Source: DASRSS01 sp963799045
GTDB taxonomy: Bacteria; Actinomycetota; Actinomycetes; Mycobacteriales; Jatrophihabitantaceae
Direction of reading: 5' to 3'
Length of the DNA: 64,000 bases
NCBI GenBank assembly: GCA_963799045.1
Contig: CAWCVN010000004.1
Span: 1 to 64,000, forward strand
Below the pieces are notes generated by a model. It searched no databases and was not told where the DNA came from. It worked only from the letters and a program-made list of their open reading frames with translations. How positions within the stretch are numbered: position 1 is the first letter of the stretch; the number at the start of each line of letters is the position of its first letter. Shown piece by piece: positions 18,811-28,939 of this stretch. The position numbers and the translations under genes were made by a program.

Positions 18811-19541
18811 CCGACCGGGTGGTGATCGTTACTGGCGGCAGCCGCGGGCTGGGCGCCGGGATCGTGCAGGGCTACTTGGACGCCGGCGACCGCGTCGCGA
18901 CCTGCGCCCGTTCGGCGACGCCGGCCACCGACGCCTGGGCCGCCGACCCGACCACCGCTGAGCGCTTCCACTTCCGGCCGGCCGACCTGTCCCGCTCGTC
19001 CGACGCCGAGAAGTTCGTCAAGGCGGTGATCGCGCAGTGGGGCCGGGTCGACGTATTGATCAACAATGCGGGGGTGGCGCGTGACGGCGTGCTTGGGCTG
19101 ACCAGCGACGCCGACATCGACACCGTCGTCGACCTGAACCTCAAGGGCACGCTTTACATGAGCCGCCTGGTCGGCCGGCGCATGATCACGCAGCGCAGCG
19201 GGCACATCGTGAACATCTCGTCCATCGTCGGGCGCTCCGGCTACCGCGGGCTCGGCGTGTACAGCGCCACCAAGGCGGCGCTGGACGGGCTAACCCGTTC
19301 GATGGCTCGCGAACTCGGCTCACGCGGCATCGTCGTCAACGGCATCGCCCCTGGGTACCTGCGCACCGAGATGAGCCACGGCCTCGACGAGAGCCAGCTC
19401 ACCCAGATCGAACGGCGTACACCGGCCGGTCGGCTCGGTGAGCCCGAAGACATCGCGCGCGCCTGCCTGTTCCTGACCGACCCCGCCAACACCTACCTGA
19501 CCGGCCAGGTCTTGGTCGTGGACGGAGGCCTGACGTGCTGA
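18807..19541 (+). CDS. FabG-like 3-oxoacyl-ACP reductase / SDR
   Basis: A 244-residue classical short-chain dehydrogenase. NAD(P) motif TGGSRGLGAG, NNAG at the expected place, and the catalytic Ser-Tyr-Lys set in NISSIVGRSGYRG and YSATKAALDG; a C-terminal LTGQVLVVDGGLTC matches FabG. It would reduce a 3-keto acyl group on the carrier protein to the 3-hydroxy form. Overlaps before and after (ATGA; seven bases with the next gene) tie it to the ACP-ligase pair. No ketosynthase is present, so the keto group, if any, must come from another pathway. Confidence 0.85.
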   Translation: MTDRVVIVTGGSRGLGAGIVQGYLDAGDRVATCARSATPATDAWAADPTTAERFHFRPADLSRSSDAEKFVKAVIAQWGRVDVLINNAGVARDGVLGLTSDADIDTVVDLNLKGTLYMSRLVGRRMITQRSGHIVNISSIVGRSGYRGLGVYSATKAALDGLTRSMARELGSRGIVVNGIAPGYLRTEMSHGLDESQLTQIERRTPAGRLGEPEDIARACLFLTDPANTYLTGQVLVVDGGLTC

Positions 19542-20683
19542 GGGGGGACGGTGGGCGTGCAGCGCCGGTGACCCTGCTCGTCGAGCCGGACCCGGGCGGC
19601 CACCGTTTCCAGGCCGTCGCCAACGTTGCGCAGTTGGCCGCCCGCTACGGCGACGTGGTGGTGCTGACCTCCAGGGGCGCCACCGCGGATGACGCGTTCC
19701 GCGTGTACCTGTCCGACGCCCCGGTAGAGGTGGAGGAGGTGTTCGACGAGATCTACCCGCCCACCGCGCAGATGGTCGCCGCAGTGGCCGAGCGCTGCCG
19801 CGCTCAAGACGTGCGCACCGTCGTCGTGATGGACGCCGACCAGTCGCTTAAGTGGTGGTGGCGCTACGCCCCGCGGACCTTGCGCGGGCTGCCGCGGCGT
19901 CCGCGCGTGATCTTCTTCCTCACCCGCTACCCGGCGCGGCTGCGCATCACCGACAGCTTCGGCTGGAAGCTGCGCGTGGCGAAGGCGACGCTCGCGCTGG
20001 CCGCGATGGCGACCGGCTCGCTGCACCGGGTGGCTGGCTTCGCCGGGCGCGAGGACCTGTCCCGCGGCTGGCTGGTCAAGCGCGCGCGCGACCCGGAGAT
20101 CTGCGGTGCCCACAGCCGCGACCGCGCAGCGCTGCGCGCCGAGTTCGGGCTGCCGGCGGACCGCAAGCTGGTCGGGATCTTCGGTTTGATCTCTGAGCGC
20201 AAGAACGCGCACCTGATCTGGGAGGCCATGCAGCTGGCGGGCGTCGACGCCGACCTGCTGCTGGCCGGCTCGGTGCAACCCGAGGTCAAGGCCTGGATCG
20301 CCTCGCTGCCCGAGCAGCAACAGTCCCACGTCCGGCTCTTCGACGGCTTCCTTCCCAACGACGTGCTCGACAAACTGGTTGCCGCTGTCGACGTCGTGCC
20401 GATCGCTCTGACGAACAACGGGCCGAGCGGGATCATGGGCAAGGCGTTGGCCGCGGGGGTGCCGGTCGTGTCGGCCGGTTCGCAGGTGCGCGCCCGCGAG
20501 CTGGTGGCCACCGGCGCGGGTGAGCTGGCCGACCTCGAGCCTGCGAGCCTGGGCGCGGCGATCGGCCGGGTGCTCTCACACGATCCGGCTCAGCCGCGCA
20601 CCAGGAGCGTGCCGCCGGCGACCGCCGAGGAGTTTGCCGCGGTCGTCCTCGGTGCCGCGTCAGCCCACGCGGCGCAGCCATAG
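19535..20683 (+). CDS. glycosyltransferase (GT4-like)
   Basis: A 382-residue GT-B type protein. The C-terminal half has the donor-binding fold: KLVGIFGLISERKNAHLI, VDADLLLAGS, and ALTNNGPSGIMGKALAAGVP, followed by VVSAGSQVRARELV. The start GTG at 19535 has GGAGG seven bases upstream and overlaps the reductase gene, linking it with the acyl module. It may glycosylate the acylated product or the acceptor lipid (inference). Confidence 0.75.
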   Translation: MLRGDGGRAAPVTLLVEPDPGGHRFQAVANVAQLAARYGDVVVLTSRGATADDAFRVYLSDAPVEVEEVFDEIYPPTAQMVAAVAERCRAQDVRTVVVMDADQSLKWWWRYAPRTLRGLPRRPRVIFFLTRYPARLRITDSFGWKLRVAKATLALAAMATGSLHRVAGFAGREDLSRGWLVKRARDPEICGAHSRDRAALRAEFGLPADRKLVGIFGLISERKNAHLIWEAMQLAGVDADLLLAGSVQPEVKAWIASLPEQQQSHVRLFDGFLPNDVLDKLVAAVDVVPIALTNNGPSGIMGKALAAGVPVVSAGSQVRARELVATGAGELADLEPASLGAAIGRVLSHDPAQPRTRSVPPATAEEFAAVVLGAASAHAAQP

Positions 20684-21667
20684 CGACGACGCCGGGTTCG
20701 CCTCGCGCGCGAGCGGGACGTAGTCGGCGAAGCGCCGGGCGAGGAACTCCTCGTCGTCGTGCCGGATCAGCGGGGTGGACAGGACGACCTCGAACGCGGA
20801 GTTGAAGGCGAGGAACGTCTGCACCATCATCGCCTCGTTCCAGTACACCGGCCAGCGCTCGCCGAACAGCCAGGTGTCGGCGGGATAGGGGGTGTTGAAC
20901 GGGAACGGCACGTCGTGGATGTGCACCAGCACGCCGGGCTTGATCCGTGGGAGCACCTCGAGGAACAGGTAGGCCACATCGCTGTCGATCTTCAGCGCGT
21001 GCGACGAGTCGATGAACAACACGTCGCCTGATTCCAACGCCTCGAAGCGCGACACCGGGACGTCCTGGACCAAGCTCTGGAGCAGCTCGACGCCGGGCAG
21101 GGTCTGGAGCGCCGAGAACGGATAGGGCTCGACGCAGGTCACCTCGAGCGGCGAGCCGTCCTCGGCGTTGCGCCGCGCGGCGAGCGTCGCGTAGTAGGTC
21201 GACAGCCCCGAGCCGACCTCCAGGTAGTGCGCCGGCTTGTGCTCGCGCAACAGGTAGAACAGCGTGCGCGCGTCACCGAGTGGGTAGCCGGGCCCGAAAC
21301 CCTGCTGCTGGTTGGCGGCGTAGTCGCCGGTGGTCCGCTGGAAGTCCTGCTCCCACCGCTCGGCCAGCTCTTCGAGCAGCTTCTTCATGCCGGGCACGTC
21401 GATGTCCAAACCGGCCAGCGCGCTCGGCCGGTCCCACCGGTGGCGGGTGCGCGCGATCTCGGACAGCACCGGCAGCGTGGAGTAGTAGTCGGCCTTCTTG
21501 ACGACGTTGAGGCCCAGCCAGCCGAACAGGCGATGGATCCACTGCACCCGGCTGCGCCGGACGGCGAATACGAGCCGATCGAGGCGCTCGACGAGCGAGA
21601 GCGGCAACACCCTCATCGCGCGCTGCTTCGGGCTGAGACGGGCCCCGGCCAACTCAATCACCACCAC
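20660..21667 (-). CDS. class I SAM-dependent methyltransferase (Methyltransf_24-like)
   Basis: A 335-residue protein with the methyltransferase core in its second half: HYLEVGSGLSTYYATLA (SAM loop), VTCVEPYPFSALQTLPG, VLFIDSSHALKIDSDV and VLVHIHDVPFPFNTPYP. The N-terminal 100 residues carry no recognised motif. The GTG at 21667 overlaps the upstream FkbM gene by 14 bases; an ATG at 21616 (MRVLPLSL) is an alternative. Its 3' end overlaps that of the convergent glycosyltransferase by 24 bases. The acceptor is unknown but is probably a glycan intermediate. Confidence 0.75.
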   Translation of the reverse strand: MVVIELAGARLSPKQRAMRVLPLSLVERLDRLVFAVRRSRVQWIHRLFGWLGLNVVKKADYYSTLPVLSEIARTRHRWDRPSALAGLDIDVPGMKKLLEELAERWEQDFQRTTGDYAANQQQGFGPGYPLGDARTLFYLLREHKPAHYLEVGSGLSTYYATLAARRNAEDGSPLEVTCVEPYPFSALQTLPGVELLQSLVQDVPVSRFEALESGDVLFIDSSHALKIDSDVAYLFLEVLPRIKPGVLVHIHDVPFPFNTPYPADTWLFGERWPVYWNEAMMVQTFLAFNSAFEVVLSTPLIRHDDEEFLARRFADYVPLAREANPASSLWLRRVG

Positions 21668-22415
21668 GGTTCCCGGCCCGGCCGGGAGGTCGGAGGAACA
21701 GCCCGTCCAGCTGCAACAGGCGGCGGCTGTGCGGTTCGACGAAGCCAGGCTCCAGGTACCACAGCTCGAGGCCGTGGCCGGTGAGCAGGTCGATCATCTC
21801 GGGCATCAGCGCCTGTCCGTCATACAGCGCGACGAGCGACATCTCCGTGCGCACACCGACGAACCGGTCCAACGTCTTGGCCGCGCCCTCGAGCACCTCG
21901 CCCTCGTACCCCTGGACGTCGATCTTCAGCAGGGTGCGCTCCGGGTTCAGGTGGTGCTCGGCGACGATCGCGTCGACCGTTGTGGCCGCCACATCCTCGA
22001 CACCGACGTACTGCGCCTGCGGCGCGGCTTCGGCGTGCCGGTCGAGCATCGGCAGCACAGACGAGGACACCGAGTTACCCGAGACGTTGATCCGGACGGT
22101 GCCCGGGGTAGCCGACACCGCGGCGCGCTGCGCGGTCCACCTGCCGTCACGGCCGGCGCGAGCCTGCAGCTGCGCGAACGCGCTCTGAAGCGGCTCCACG
22201 GAATGGATCTGCCCGGTGAAGCCCGCCCGGCGCAGCTGGGCGCCGAACTGGCCCACGTTCGCGCCGATGTCGAGCACGCAGTCGATGTCGGCCTGCCGCA
22301 ACGCGTACACGAACCGGTGCTTGAACTGATCACGAGTGACGTCGTATCCGGCGCGGTTCACCAACAGCCGCAGCTGCGTCTGGACGCCCACGGACCGCTC
22401 ACGCAGCGGGCGCAT
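21654..22415 (-). CDS. FkbM family methyltransferase (pair B, copy 1)
   Basis: A 253-residue FkbM methyltransferase. SAM-binding CVLDIGANVGQFGAQLRR, IHSVEPLQSAFAQL, acidic LLKIDVQGYEGEVLEG, and C-terminal LEPGFVEPHSRRLLQLDGLF. The ATG at 22415 overlaps the stop of the upstream paralogue (ATGA). Together with the next gene it forms a second tandem FkbM pair, distinct from the pair at 9.8-12.6 kb. Confidence 0.85.
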   Translation of the reverse strand: MRPLRERSVGVQTQLRLLVNRAGYDVTRDQFKHRFVYALRQADIDCVLDIGANVGQFGAQLRRAGFTGQIHSVEPLQSAFAQLQARAGRDGRWTAQRAAVSATPGTVRINVSGNSVSSSVLPMLDRHAEAAPQAQYVGVEDVAATTVDAIVAEHHLNPERTLLKIDVQGYEGEVLEGAAKTLDRFVGVRTEMSLVALYDGQALMPEMIDLLTGHGLELWYLEPGFVEPHSRRLLQLDGLFLRPPGRAGNRGGD

Positions 22416-23197
22416 CACTGCCCGGCCATCGCGGGATCCGGCATCCGGTCGACGGCTACGAACACGCCGTCGCACTGCAGCATGCGGCCAGTGCGTGGGT
22501 CGGCGAAGCCGGCATCCAGACAGAACATGCCGAAGCCGACCCGGGCCATCCGTGCCACGAGCTGGTCGAACAGCTGTTGGCCGGTGTACAGGGGAACGAA
22601 CGAAAGCTCCAGCTGCACGGCGGCGAAGTCGGACAGCTGGTCACCGGCCCCGTCGAGCACCTGGCTCTCGAAGCCCTGAGTGTCGATCTTGAGCATCGTC
22701 CGTGCCGGGTGCAGGCCATGGTCGCTGACGAGCTGCTGAACGGTCGTGAGCGGCACCGGGACACTATCCACGAATTCGGAGCCGGGCGCGGCATTGCGGT
22801 GCGCCGCGGTCATCGGCAGCAGCGACGAGGAGAACGAGTTCGCTGCGACGTTGATCGTGCTTGTCCCGCGCTCGGCTCCCACCGCCGTGTGGAGCGTCAT
22901 CCAGTTCGCGTCGCCACCGGCCCGGCGCGCGAGGTGGCGGTACGCGTCCGGCAGTGGCTCGCACGAGATCAGCCGGCCGTCATATCCGCTTGCGCGCAAG
23001 GCCATGCCGTACTGGCCGATGTTCGCGCCGACGTCCATGACGGTGTCGACGCCCAACCAGCGCAGCGCCGTCGCGATGCGGACCGGGAACGGATTGCGCA
23101 CCAGATCCAGGTTGTGCCGGTGCAGCGACCCTCGCAGGGCCACTTTCGCGTACTCACGCACCCTGCCGGCGCCCGCGCCGGTGATCATCCGAGGCAT
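22415..23197 (-). CDS. FkbM family methyltransferase (pair B, copy 2)
   Basis: A 260-residue paralogue of the neighbouring methyltransferase, with TVMDVGANIGQYGMALRA, ISCEPLPDAYRHLA, the phosphate-like loop NSFSSSLLPMT and MLKIDTQGFESQVLDG, ending LDAGFADPRTGRMLQCDGVF. It overlaps the downstream gene by ATGA and the upstream small membrane-protein gene by 13 bases, so these genes are one operon. Confidence 0.85.
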   Translation of the reverse strand: MPRMITGAGAGRVREYAKVALRGSLHRHNLDLVRNPFPVRIATALRWLGVDTVMDVGANIGQYGMALRASGYDGRLISCEPLPDAYRHLARRAGGDANWMTLHTAVGAERGTSTINVAANSFSSSLLPMTAAHRNAAPGSEFVDSVPVPLTTVQQLVSDHGLHPARTMLKIDTQGFESQVLDGAGDQLSDFAAVQLELSFVPLYTGQQLFDQLVARMARVGFGMFCLDAGFADPRTGRMLQCDGVFVAVDRMPDPAMAGQ

Positions 23198-23754
23198 ACC
23201 TGTCGACCGTACGGGCCTGAGGTGGAGCGCTGGTCGATGACCTTGCCGTCAAGCGTGATCGTGCACGTGATCGGCGCCCCGGTGGCGCCGGCCTGGAGGA
23301 AGACCGCGGCGTAGTAAGGCTTGCCCGTTACCGTCGTGCGCAACACCCAGTGATCGCCGACGTGCTTGGCGGCTCCGTAGCTGTGGTGCGGGCTGGTGGG
23401 AACCAGGTAGCCGACCTCGCCGATCGGTGCGGTGGAGGTCGCGGACAGGACCAGCTTGTGGCGCGGTGCCGGCACGATCGTGAAACCGGGGCCGCCTTCG
23501 GCGGTAATGGTCACGCGTGGCAGCGTCCTCGTGGCGGGCAGCACCCCGCCGGCTTGCGCACTGACCGGCGCCGACGCACTCGGCGACGGCGCCGGATAGC
23601 CCGAGCCCCCCGCTCCGAACCCACCGCCCGCGTCGGAATTGCCGGCACCTGCGTGGTTGTAGGCGCGGACGAACAAGCCGATGCACAACAACACGGCCAG
23701 CCCGGCCACGCCCTGCACGATGGCCCGGCGCGAGGGCCTGCGGAGTCTGCGCAT
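23185..23754 (-). CDS. putative membrane-anchored extracytoplasmic protein, unknown function
   Basis: A 189-residue protein starting at ATG 23754. A basic N terminus is followed by one hydrophobic segment (AIVQGVAGLAVLLCIGLFV), a Gly/Pro/Ser-rich linker (residues about 35-65) and a compact beta-rich C-terminal domain with two cysteines (ITCTITLDG, YGRQVCLG) that could form a disulfide outside the cell. I do not recognise the family. It sits between a glycosyltransferase and an FkbM gene, overlapping the latter. Confidence 0.55.
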   Translation of the reverse strand: MRRLRRPSRRAIVQGVAGLAVLLCIGLFVRAYNHAGAGNSDAGGGFGAGGSGYPAPSPSASAPVSAQAGGVLPATRTLPRVTITAEGGPGFTIVPAPRHKLVLSATSTAPIGEVGYLVPTSPHHSYGAAKHVGDHWVLRTTVTGKPYYAAVFLQAGATGAPITCTITLDGKVIDQRSTSGPYGRQVCLG

Positions 23755-23786
23755 CGGAGTGGGCCTGTCGGGCGGTCCCGGCCGGG

Positions 23787-25076
23787 TCAGGCCGTACGCC
23801 CGATAGCGCGGACGACCCGTTCGCCGGAGGCGTCTGCGGGGCAACCAGCGACGCTGGGCACGGTGACATCGGTGCGGTCCACGGCGCCGGCGAGGATGGC
23901 CTCGAACTCGGTGGTGATCCGCTCGATGTCGAAGCGACGCTCAGCCAAGGCCCGCGCGTTCTTGCCGAGCAACTCCAGCCCTTGACGGTCGCGCGTCACG
24001 TTGGCCAGCCAGTCCGCTGCGGCGGCCGCACCGGCCTCGGTCGGTGTCGCGACGAAGCTGCCGGCCTCCGCCACGTCGCGGGCGGACGGGTTGCGCTCGG
24101 GCATCAGCGCGATGATCGGCCGGCCGGCGGACAGGTAGCTGAGTACTTTGCTGGGAACGGAGAACTGGGCCGCGTCCGGTTCTAGCAGGGCGATCACGGC
24201 ATCGGCGCTGGCCAGCACCGACGGCAGGTCCTCGGCGGGCTGGTAGCCGAGCAGCCGGACGTCCGGGCGGTCCTCCGCCGCGGCCGCGAGATCGTCCGCG
24301 CCGACGCCTTCGGAGACGACCGTAAGAACGGCGTCCACACCTCGGGCGCGCACCGCGTCCAGCAATGACAGCAGCAGCAGCGGATTGTGCTTGCGCCCCA
24401 GCGTGCCTGCGTAGAGCAGGCGCACCGGTTCTGCGGGCAAGCCCTGGCGACGCGCCCAGGCGTTGTCCCGCGGGCCGGGCACGAGGTGCTCGAGCGGGGC
24501 CCAGTTCGGAATGACACTGACGTGGTCGGTCCGCACCCCCCACCTGCGGTACTGGGACAGGAAGCTCTCGCCGATGGCGATCACCGCGTCGGCCGAGTCG
24601 ACCTGCGCGATCTCCATGCGCTGCGCCTTGCGGCTGACTACGCCTGCTGCCGGGCGCGGCAGCTTGCGGTCCGCCTCGGCGGCGATCCCTAGACTGTAGA
24701 TGTCCTGGTGCCAGAAGACCCAGGGCTGGTCGTTGGCCGCGAAATAGGCGCGCATGCGCGCCATGGCGAACAGCGGCACGTTGCAGGCGATCACGACGTC
24801 CGCGGGCTCGCGTTCGAGCTCGCGCTGCCACGCGCTCGCGTAGTTGAGCTCGAAGCGGGTCCGGCCGAGCGGCGAGTACTTCACCATCGGGCAGTCGGCC
24901 TCGAGCGCCGAGAAGCGCAGCGTGTCCGGGTCGCCCGGCTGCCTGGACAACAACCCGTGGCCGGTGACGTACTGGGCGCTGTAGGTGTGCAGTACCTCGT
25001 GACCGCGCGCGGCCAGGTTCCGGGAGAGCTCGACCTGGAACGGGTGGCCGCTGAAATCATGGAGATTCACCCGCAT
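23787..25076 (-). CDS. glycosyltransferase family 4 (WbuB-like)
   Basis: A 429-residue GT-B glycosyltransferase. N-terminal MRVNLHDFSGHPFQVELSRN; donor-site features LLYAGTLGRKHNPLLLLS, LLGYQPAEDLPSVLASADA and SVPSKVLSYLSAGRPII, the last matching the WbuB-like group that adds N-acetylhexosamines. The ATG at 25076 begins the family-typical sequence; the open frame extends further upstream without support. It is divergent from the deformylase gene across 114 bp. Confidence 0.85.
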   Translation of the reverse strand: MRVNLHDFSGHPFQVELSRNLAARGHEVLHTYSAQYVTGHGLLSRQPGDPDTLRFSALEADCPMVKYSPLGRTRFELNYASAWQRELEREPADVVIACNVPLFAMARMRAYFAANDQPWVFWHQDIYSLGIAAEADRKLPRPAAGVVSRKAQRMEIAQVDSADAVIAIGESFLSQYRRWGVRTDHVSVIPNWAPLEHLVPGPRDNAWARRQGLPAEPVRLLYAGTLGRKHNPLLLLSLLDAVRARGVDAVLTVVSEGVGADDLAAAAEDRPDVRLLGYQPAEDLPSVLASADAVIALLEPDAAQFSVPSKVLSYLSAGRPIIALMPERNPSARDVAEAGSFVATPTEAGAAAAADWLANVTRDRQGLELLGKNARALAERRFDIERITTEFEAILAGAVDRTDVTVPSVAGCPADASGERVVRAIGRTA

Positions 25077-25190
25077 GCCAGCTACAACGACTGCGACCGG
25101 GTCAGGTTGCGCACATTGCCGGACATCCGAGAACTTCACGGTGAGGTCACGATGCACTGACGCGCATCTGACACCGTAAGCTCGCTAGCC

Positions 25191-25706
25191 GTGACCGGAA
25201 ACGCGCACGGGATCGTGGTCGCCGGTGATCCCGTGCTACATCGCCCCTGCCGCGCGGTGACCCGTTTCGACTCCGACCTGGCGGCGCTGGTCGATGACCT
25301 GTTCGCCTCGCTGGCCGTCGCCGAGGGGGTCGGGCTGGCCGCCCCACAGATCGGCGTCGACCTCGCGGTTTTCGTCTACGACTGCCCCGACGACGCCGGC
25401 AACCAGCAGGTCGGACACGTCGTGAACCCGCAGCTGGAGGTCAGCGGACCGCCGCTGCTGCGCGAGGAGGGCTGCCTGTCCGTCCCGGGGCCGTATCACG
25501 AACTGGCCCGCGCGTCGGCGGCGACGGTGCGCGGCGTCGACAAGGACGGCAACCCGGTAGTGGTCAGCGGCACCGGCTTTTTCGCCCGCTGTCTGCAACA
25601 CGAGACCGACCACCTCAAGGGCGTACTGTTCATCGACCACCTACCCCGCAACCGGCGCCGCCGCGTGCTTCGCGAAATGGAGCCCTTCGAATGGAACGTC
25701 CACTGA
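25191..25706 (+). CDS. def: peptide deformylase
   Basis: A 171-residue metallo-hydrolase that removes the N-formyl group from new polypeptides. All three family boxes are present: GVGLAAPQIG, EGCLSVPG (Cys metal ligand) and QHETDHLKG (HExxH metal ligands and catalytic Glu). The GTG start is used. It overlaps the following methyltransferase gene by 16 bases. It lies within a glycan region and may be a second copy besides the housekeeping one, which cannot be tested here. Confidence 0.92.
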   Translation: MTGNAHGIVVAGDPVLHRPCRAVTRFDSDLAALVDDLFASLAVAEGVGLAAPQIGVDLAVFVYDCPDDAGNQQVGHVVNPQLEVSGPPLLREEGCLSVPGPYHELARASAATVRGVDKDGNPVVVSGTGFFARCLQHETDHLKGVLFIDHLPRNRRRRVLREMEPFEWNVH

Positions 25707-26434
25707 GCCGGGCCGGGGCGGCGCCGATCGGGTGGGACGAGATCTTCCAGCCGCACCGCTCGGCGCTCGACAACGAGGTCCCGTTCCTCGGCGTGGCCAA
25801 CCTGCTCGCCGGCCAGGCCGCGACCGTCCTCGACGTCGGCTGCGGCCGGGGCGGCCAGGTCGACAACCTCACCGGCCGCCCGATGCATGACCTGCGCGGC
25901 CCAGGGCGCACGGTGATCGGTATCGACGTCGACCCGGCGGGCACCGACAACCCGATCATCGACGAGTTCCGGCTCATCGAGGCCTCCGGCCGATGGCCGG
26001 TCGGCGACGGCGAGGTCGATCTCGCGGTCAGCGACTACGTGCTCGAGCACGTCGGGGACCCGGTTCAGTTCGTCGGCGAGCTGACCCGGGTGCTGCGTCC
26101 CGGGGGCGCGTTCGTCGCGCGGACGGTCAGCCGGAACTCGATCCTGTCGATGGCCGCCCGCGCGGTGCCGAACCACCGGCACGCCGACGTGCTCAAGCGG
26201 ATACAGCCGGGCCGCCAGGCGCGCGATGTCTTTCCGACCGAGTACCGCATGAACACCAAAAAGGCGCTGCGCGCGCTGTTCGAGGCCGACTACGACTGGT
26301 CGCTGTGCCACTACAGCGGCCTGCAGCACTACCTGTGGCCGTGGCCGGCGCTGGCGCGCACCGCGATCGCGGTCGAGCCGCGGCTGCCGCGCGGCGTGCA
26401 CACCACGATGGTGCTGTACGCGCGCAAGCGCTGA
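25691..26434 (+). CDS. class I SAM-dependent methyltransferase
   Basis: A 247-residue methyltransferase of the Methyltransf_11 type. SAM motif VLDVGCGRGGQVDNL, GIDVDPAGTDN, then the post-motif VSDYVLEHVGDPVQFV and LRPGGAFVARTVSRNS. ATG at 25691 overlaps the deformylase gene. It is convergent with asd, with only two bases between stops. The substrate is unknown; the family resembles enzymes modifying sugars or lipids. Confidence 0.8.
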   Translation: MERPLSRAGAAPIGWDEIFQPHRSALDNEVPFLGVANLLAGQAATVLDVGCGRGGQVDNLTGRPMHDLRGPGRTVIGIDVDPAGTDNPIIDEFRLIEASGRWPVGDGEVDLAVSDYVLEHVGDPVQFVGELTRVLRPGGAFVARTVSRNSILSMAARAVPNHRHADVLKRIQPGRQARDVFPTEYRMNTKKALRALFEADYDWSLCHYSGLQHYLWPWPALARTAIAVEPRLPRGVHTTMVLYARKR

Positions 26435-26436
26435 AC

Positions 26437-27459
26437 TCAGGCGAGCAGCTCGGCGATCTGGACGGCGTTGAGCGCGGCTCCCTTGCGCAGGTTGTCGTTG
26501 CTGACGAACAGCGCCAGGCCACGGCCGCCGTCGACCGAGCTGTCCTGTCGGATGCGCCCGACGTAGGACGGGTCACGTCCCGCGGCCTGCAGCGGCGTCG
26601 GCACTTCGGACAGCTCGACGCCGGGCGCACAGGAGAGTAACTCGCTGGCCCGCTCGACCGAGATCGGCCGGGAGAACTCGGCGTTGATCGACAGCGAGTG
26701 GCCGGTGAACACCGGTACCCGCACGCACGTGCCGGATACCCGCAGCTGTGGGATAGCGAGGATCTTGCGCGACTCGTTGCGCAGCTTGTGCTCCTCGTCG
26801 GTCTCCAGCGAGCCGTCGTCGACGATTGAGCCGGCCAGCGGCAGTACGTTGAACGCGATCGGCCGGGCGAACTTCGCCGGCTCGCCCAGCGGCACCGCGG
26901 AGCCGTCGCGGGTCAGCTCGGCGGCGCGGTCCGCACCGGCGCGGATCTGCTTGTCCAGCTCGTCGACGCCGGCCAGCCCCGCCCCCGACACGGCCTGATA
27001 CGTCGAAACCACCAGGCGGACCAGGCCGGCCTCGTCGTGCAACGGCTTGAGCACGGGCATCGCAGCCATGGTCGTGCAGTTCGGGTTGGCGATGATGCCC
27101 TTGGGCGCGTTGGTCACCTCGGCACCGTTGACCTCGGCCACGACCAGTGGCACGTCCGGGTCCATCCGCCAGGCCGACGAGTTGTCGATGACGGTCACGC
27201 CGGCGGCGGCGAACTTCGGCGCGAGCTCGCGCGAGGTGGCGCCGCCCGCCGAGAACAGCGCGACGTCCAGACCCGACGGGTCCGCAAGCGCTGCGTCCTC
27301 GACGCGCACGTCCACGCCCTCCCACTGCAGCGCCGATCCCGCCGAGCGCGCCGAGGCGAAGAAGCGGATCTCGTCCACCGGGAACGACCGCTCCGCCAGG
27401 ATCCGCCGCATCACGCCACCGACCTGACCGGTGGCGCCGACGATTCCCACTCTGGCCAC
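26437..27459 (-). CDS. asd: aspartate-semialdehyde dehydrogenase
   Basis: A 340-residue enzyme that reduces aspartyl phosphate to aspartate semialdehyde for lysine/diaminopimelate, threonine and methionine. NADP motif VGIVGATGQVGG; active-site cysteine in GIIANPNCTTMAAM; substrate-binding VPVFTGHSLSINAEF. The GTG start has AAGGAGG upstream. It follows ask on the same strand after a 145-bp gap that holds two hairpins, in the order usual for actinobacteria. Confidence 0.96.
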   Translation of the reverse strand: MARVGIVGATGQVGGVMRRILAERSFPVDEIRFFASARSAGSALQWEGVDVRVEDAALADPSGLDVALFSAGGATSRELAPKFAAAGVTVIDNSSAWRMDPDVPLVVAEVNGAEVTNAPKGIIANPNCTTMAAMPVLKPLHDEAGLVRLVVSTYQAVSGAGLAGVDELDKQIRAGADRAAELTRDGSAVPLGEPAKFARPIAFNVLPLAGSIVDDGSLETDEEHKLRNESRKILAIPQLRVSGTCVRVPVFTGHSLSINAEFSRPISVERASELLSCAPGVELSEVPTPLQAAGRDPSYVGRIRQDSSVDGGRGLALFVSNDNLRKGAALNAVQIAELLA

Positions 27460-27480
27460 TATCGAACCTCCTTCCGACCG

Positions 27481-27560
27481 CTCGCTGCGCTCGGGTCGGT
27501 CGTCGATCCGATTCGCGCCTTCGGCGCGACCGCGTCGCGGCGGCCAGTGCTCTTCGCGCG
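27481..27560. repeat. hairpin-rich spacer between ask and asd
   Basis: The 145-bp gap contains two inverted repeats: CCGACC (27476-27481) with GGTCGG (27494-27499) around a self-complementary CGCTCGCTGCGCTCG-like loop, and a perfect TCGCGCC-TTC-GGCGCGA hairpin at 27513-27529. Such modules resemble dispersed palindromic (REP-like) units of high-GC genomes or an mRNA-processing site. Copy number cannot be assessed from one window. Confidence 0.4.
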
Positions 27561-27604
27561 AGCGCTCATCGCGTGGTGGTCACCAACAATGCTCAGTCCT
27601 TCGA

Positions 27605-28874
<1,270 letters not shown>

Positions 28875-28939
28875 GTCGACGACTCCTACTTCACTGCGCT
28901 GGCGGAGCCTTCAGGATACCGGCCCGGCGCGCGCCGGTT

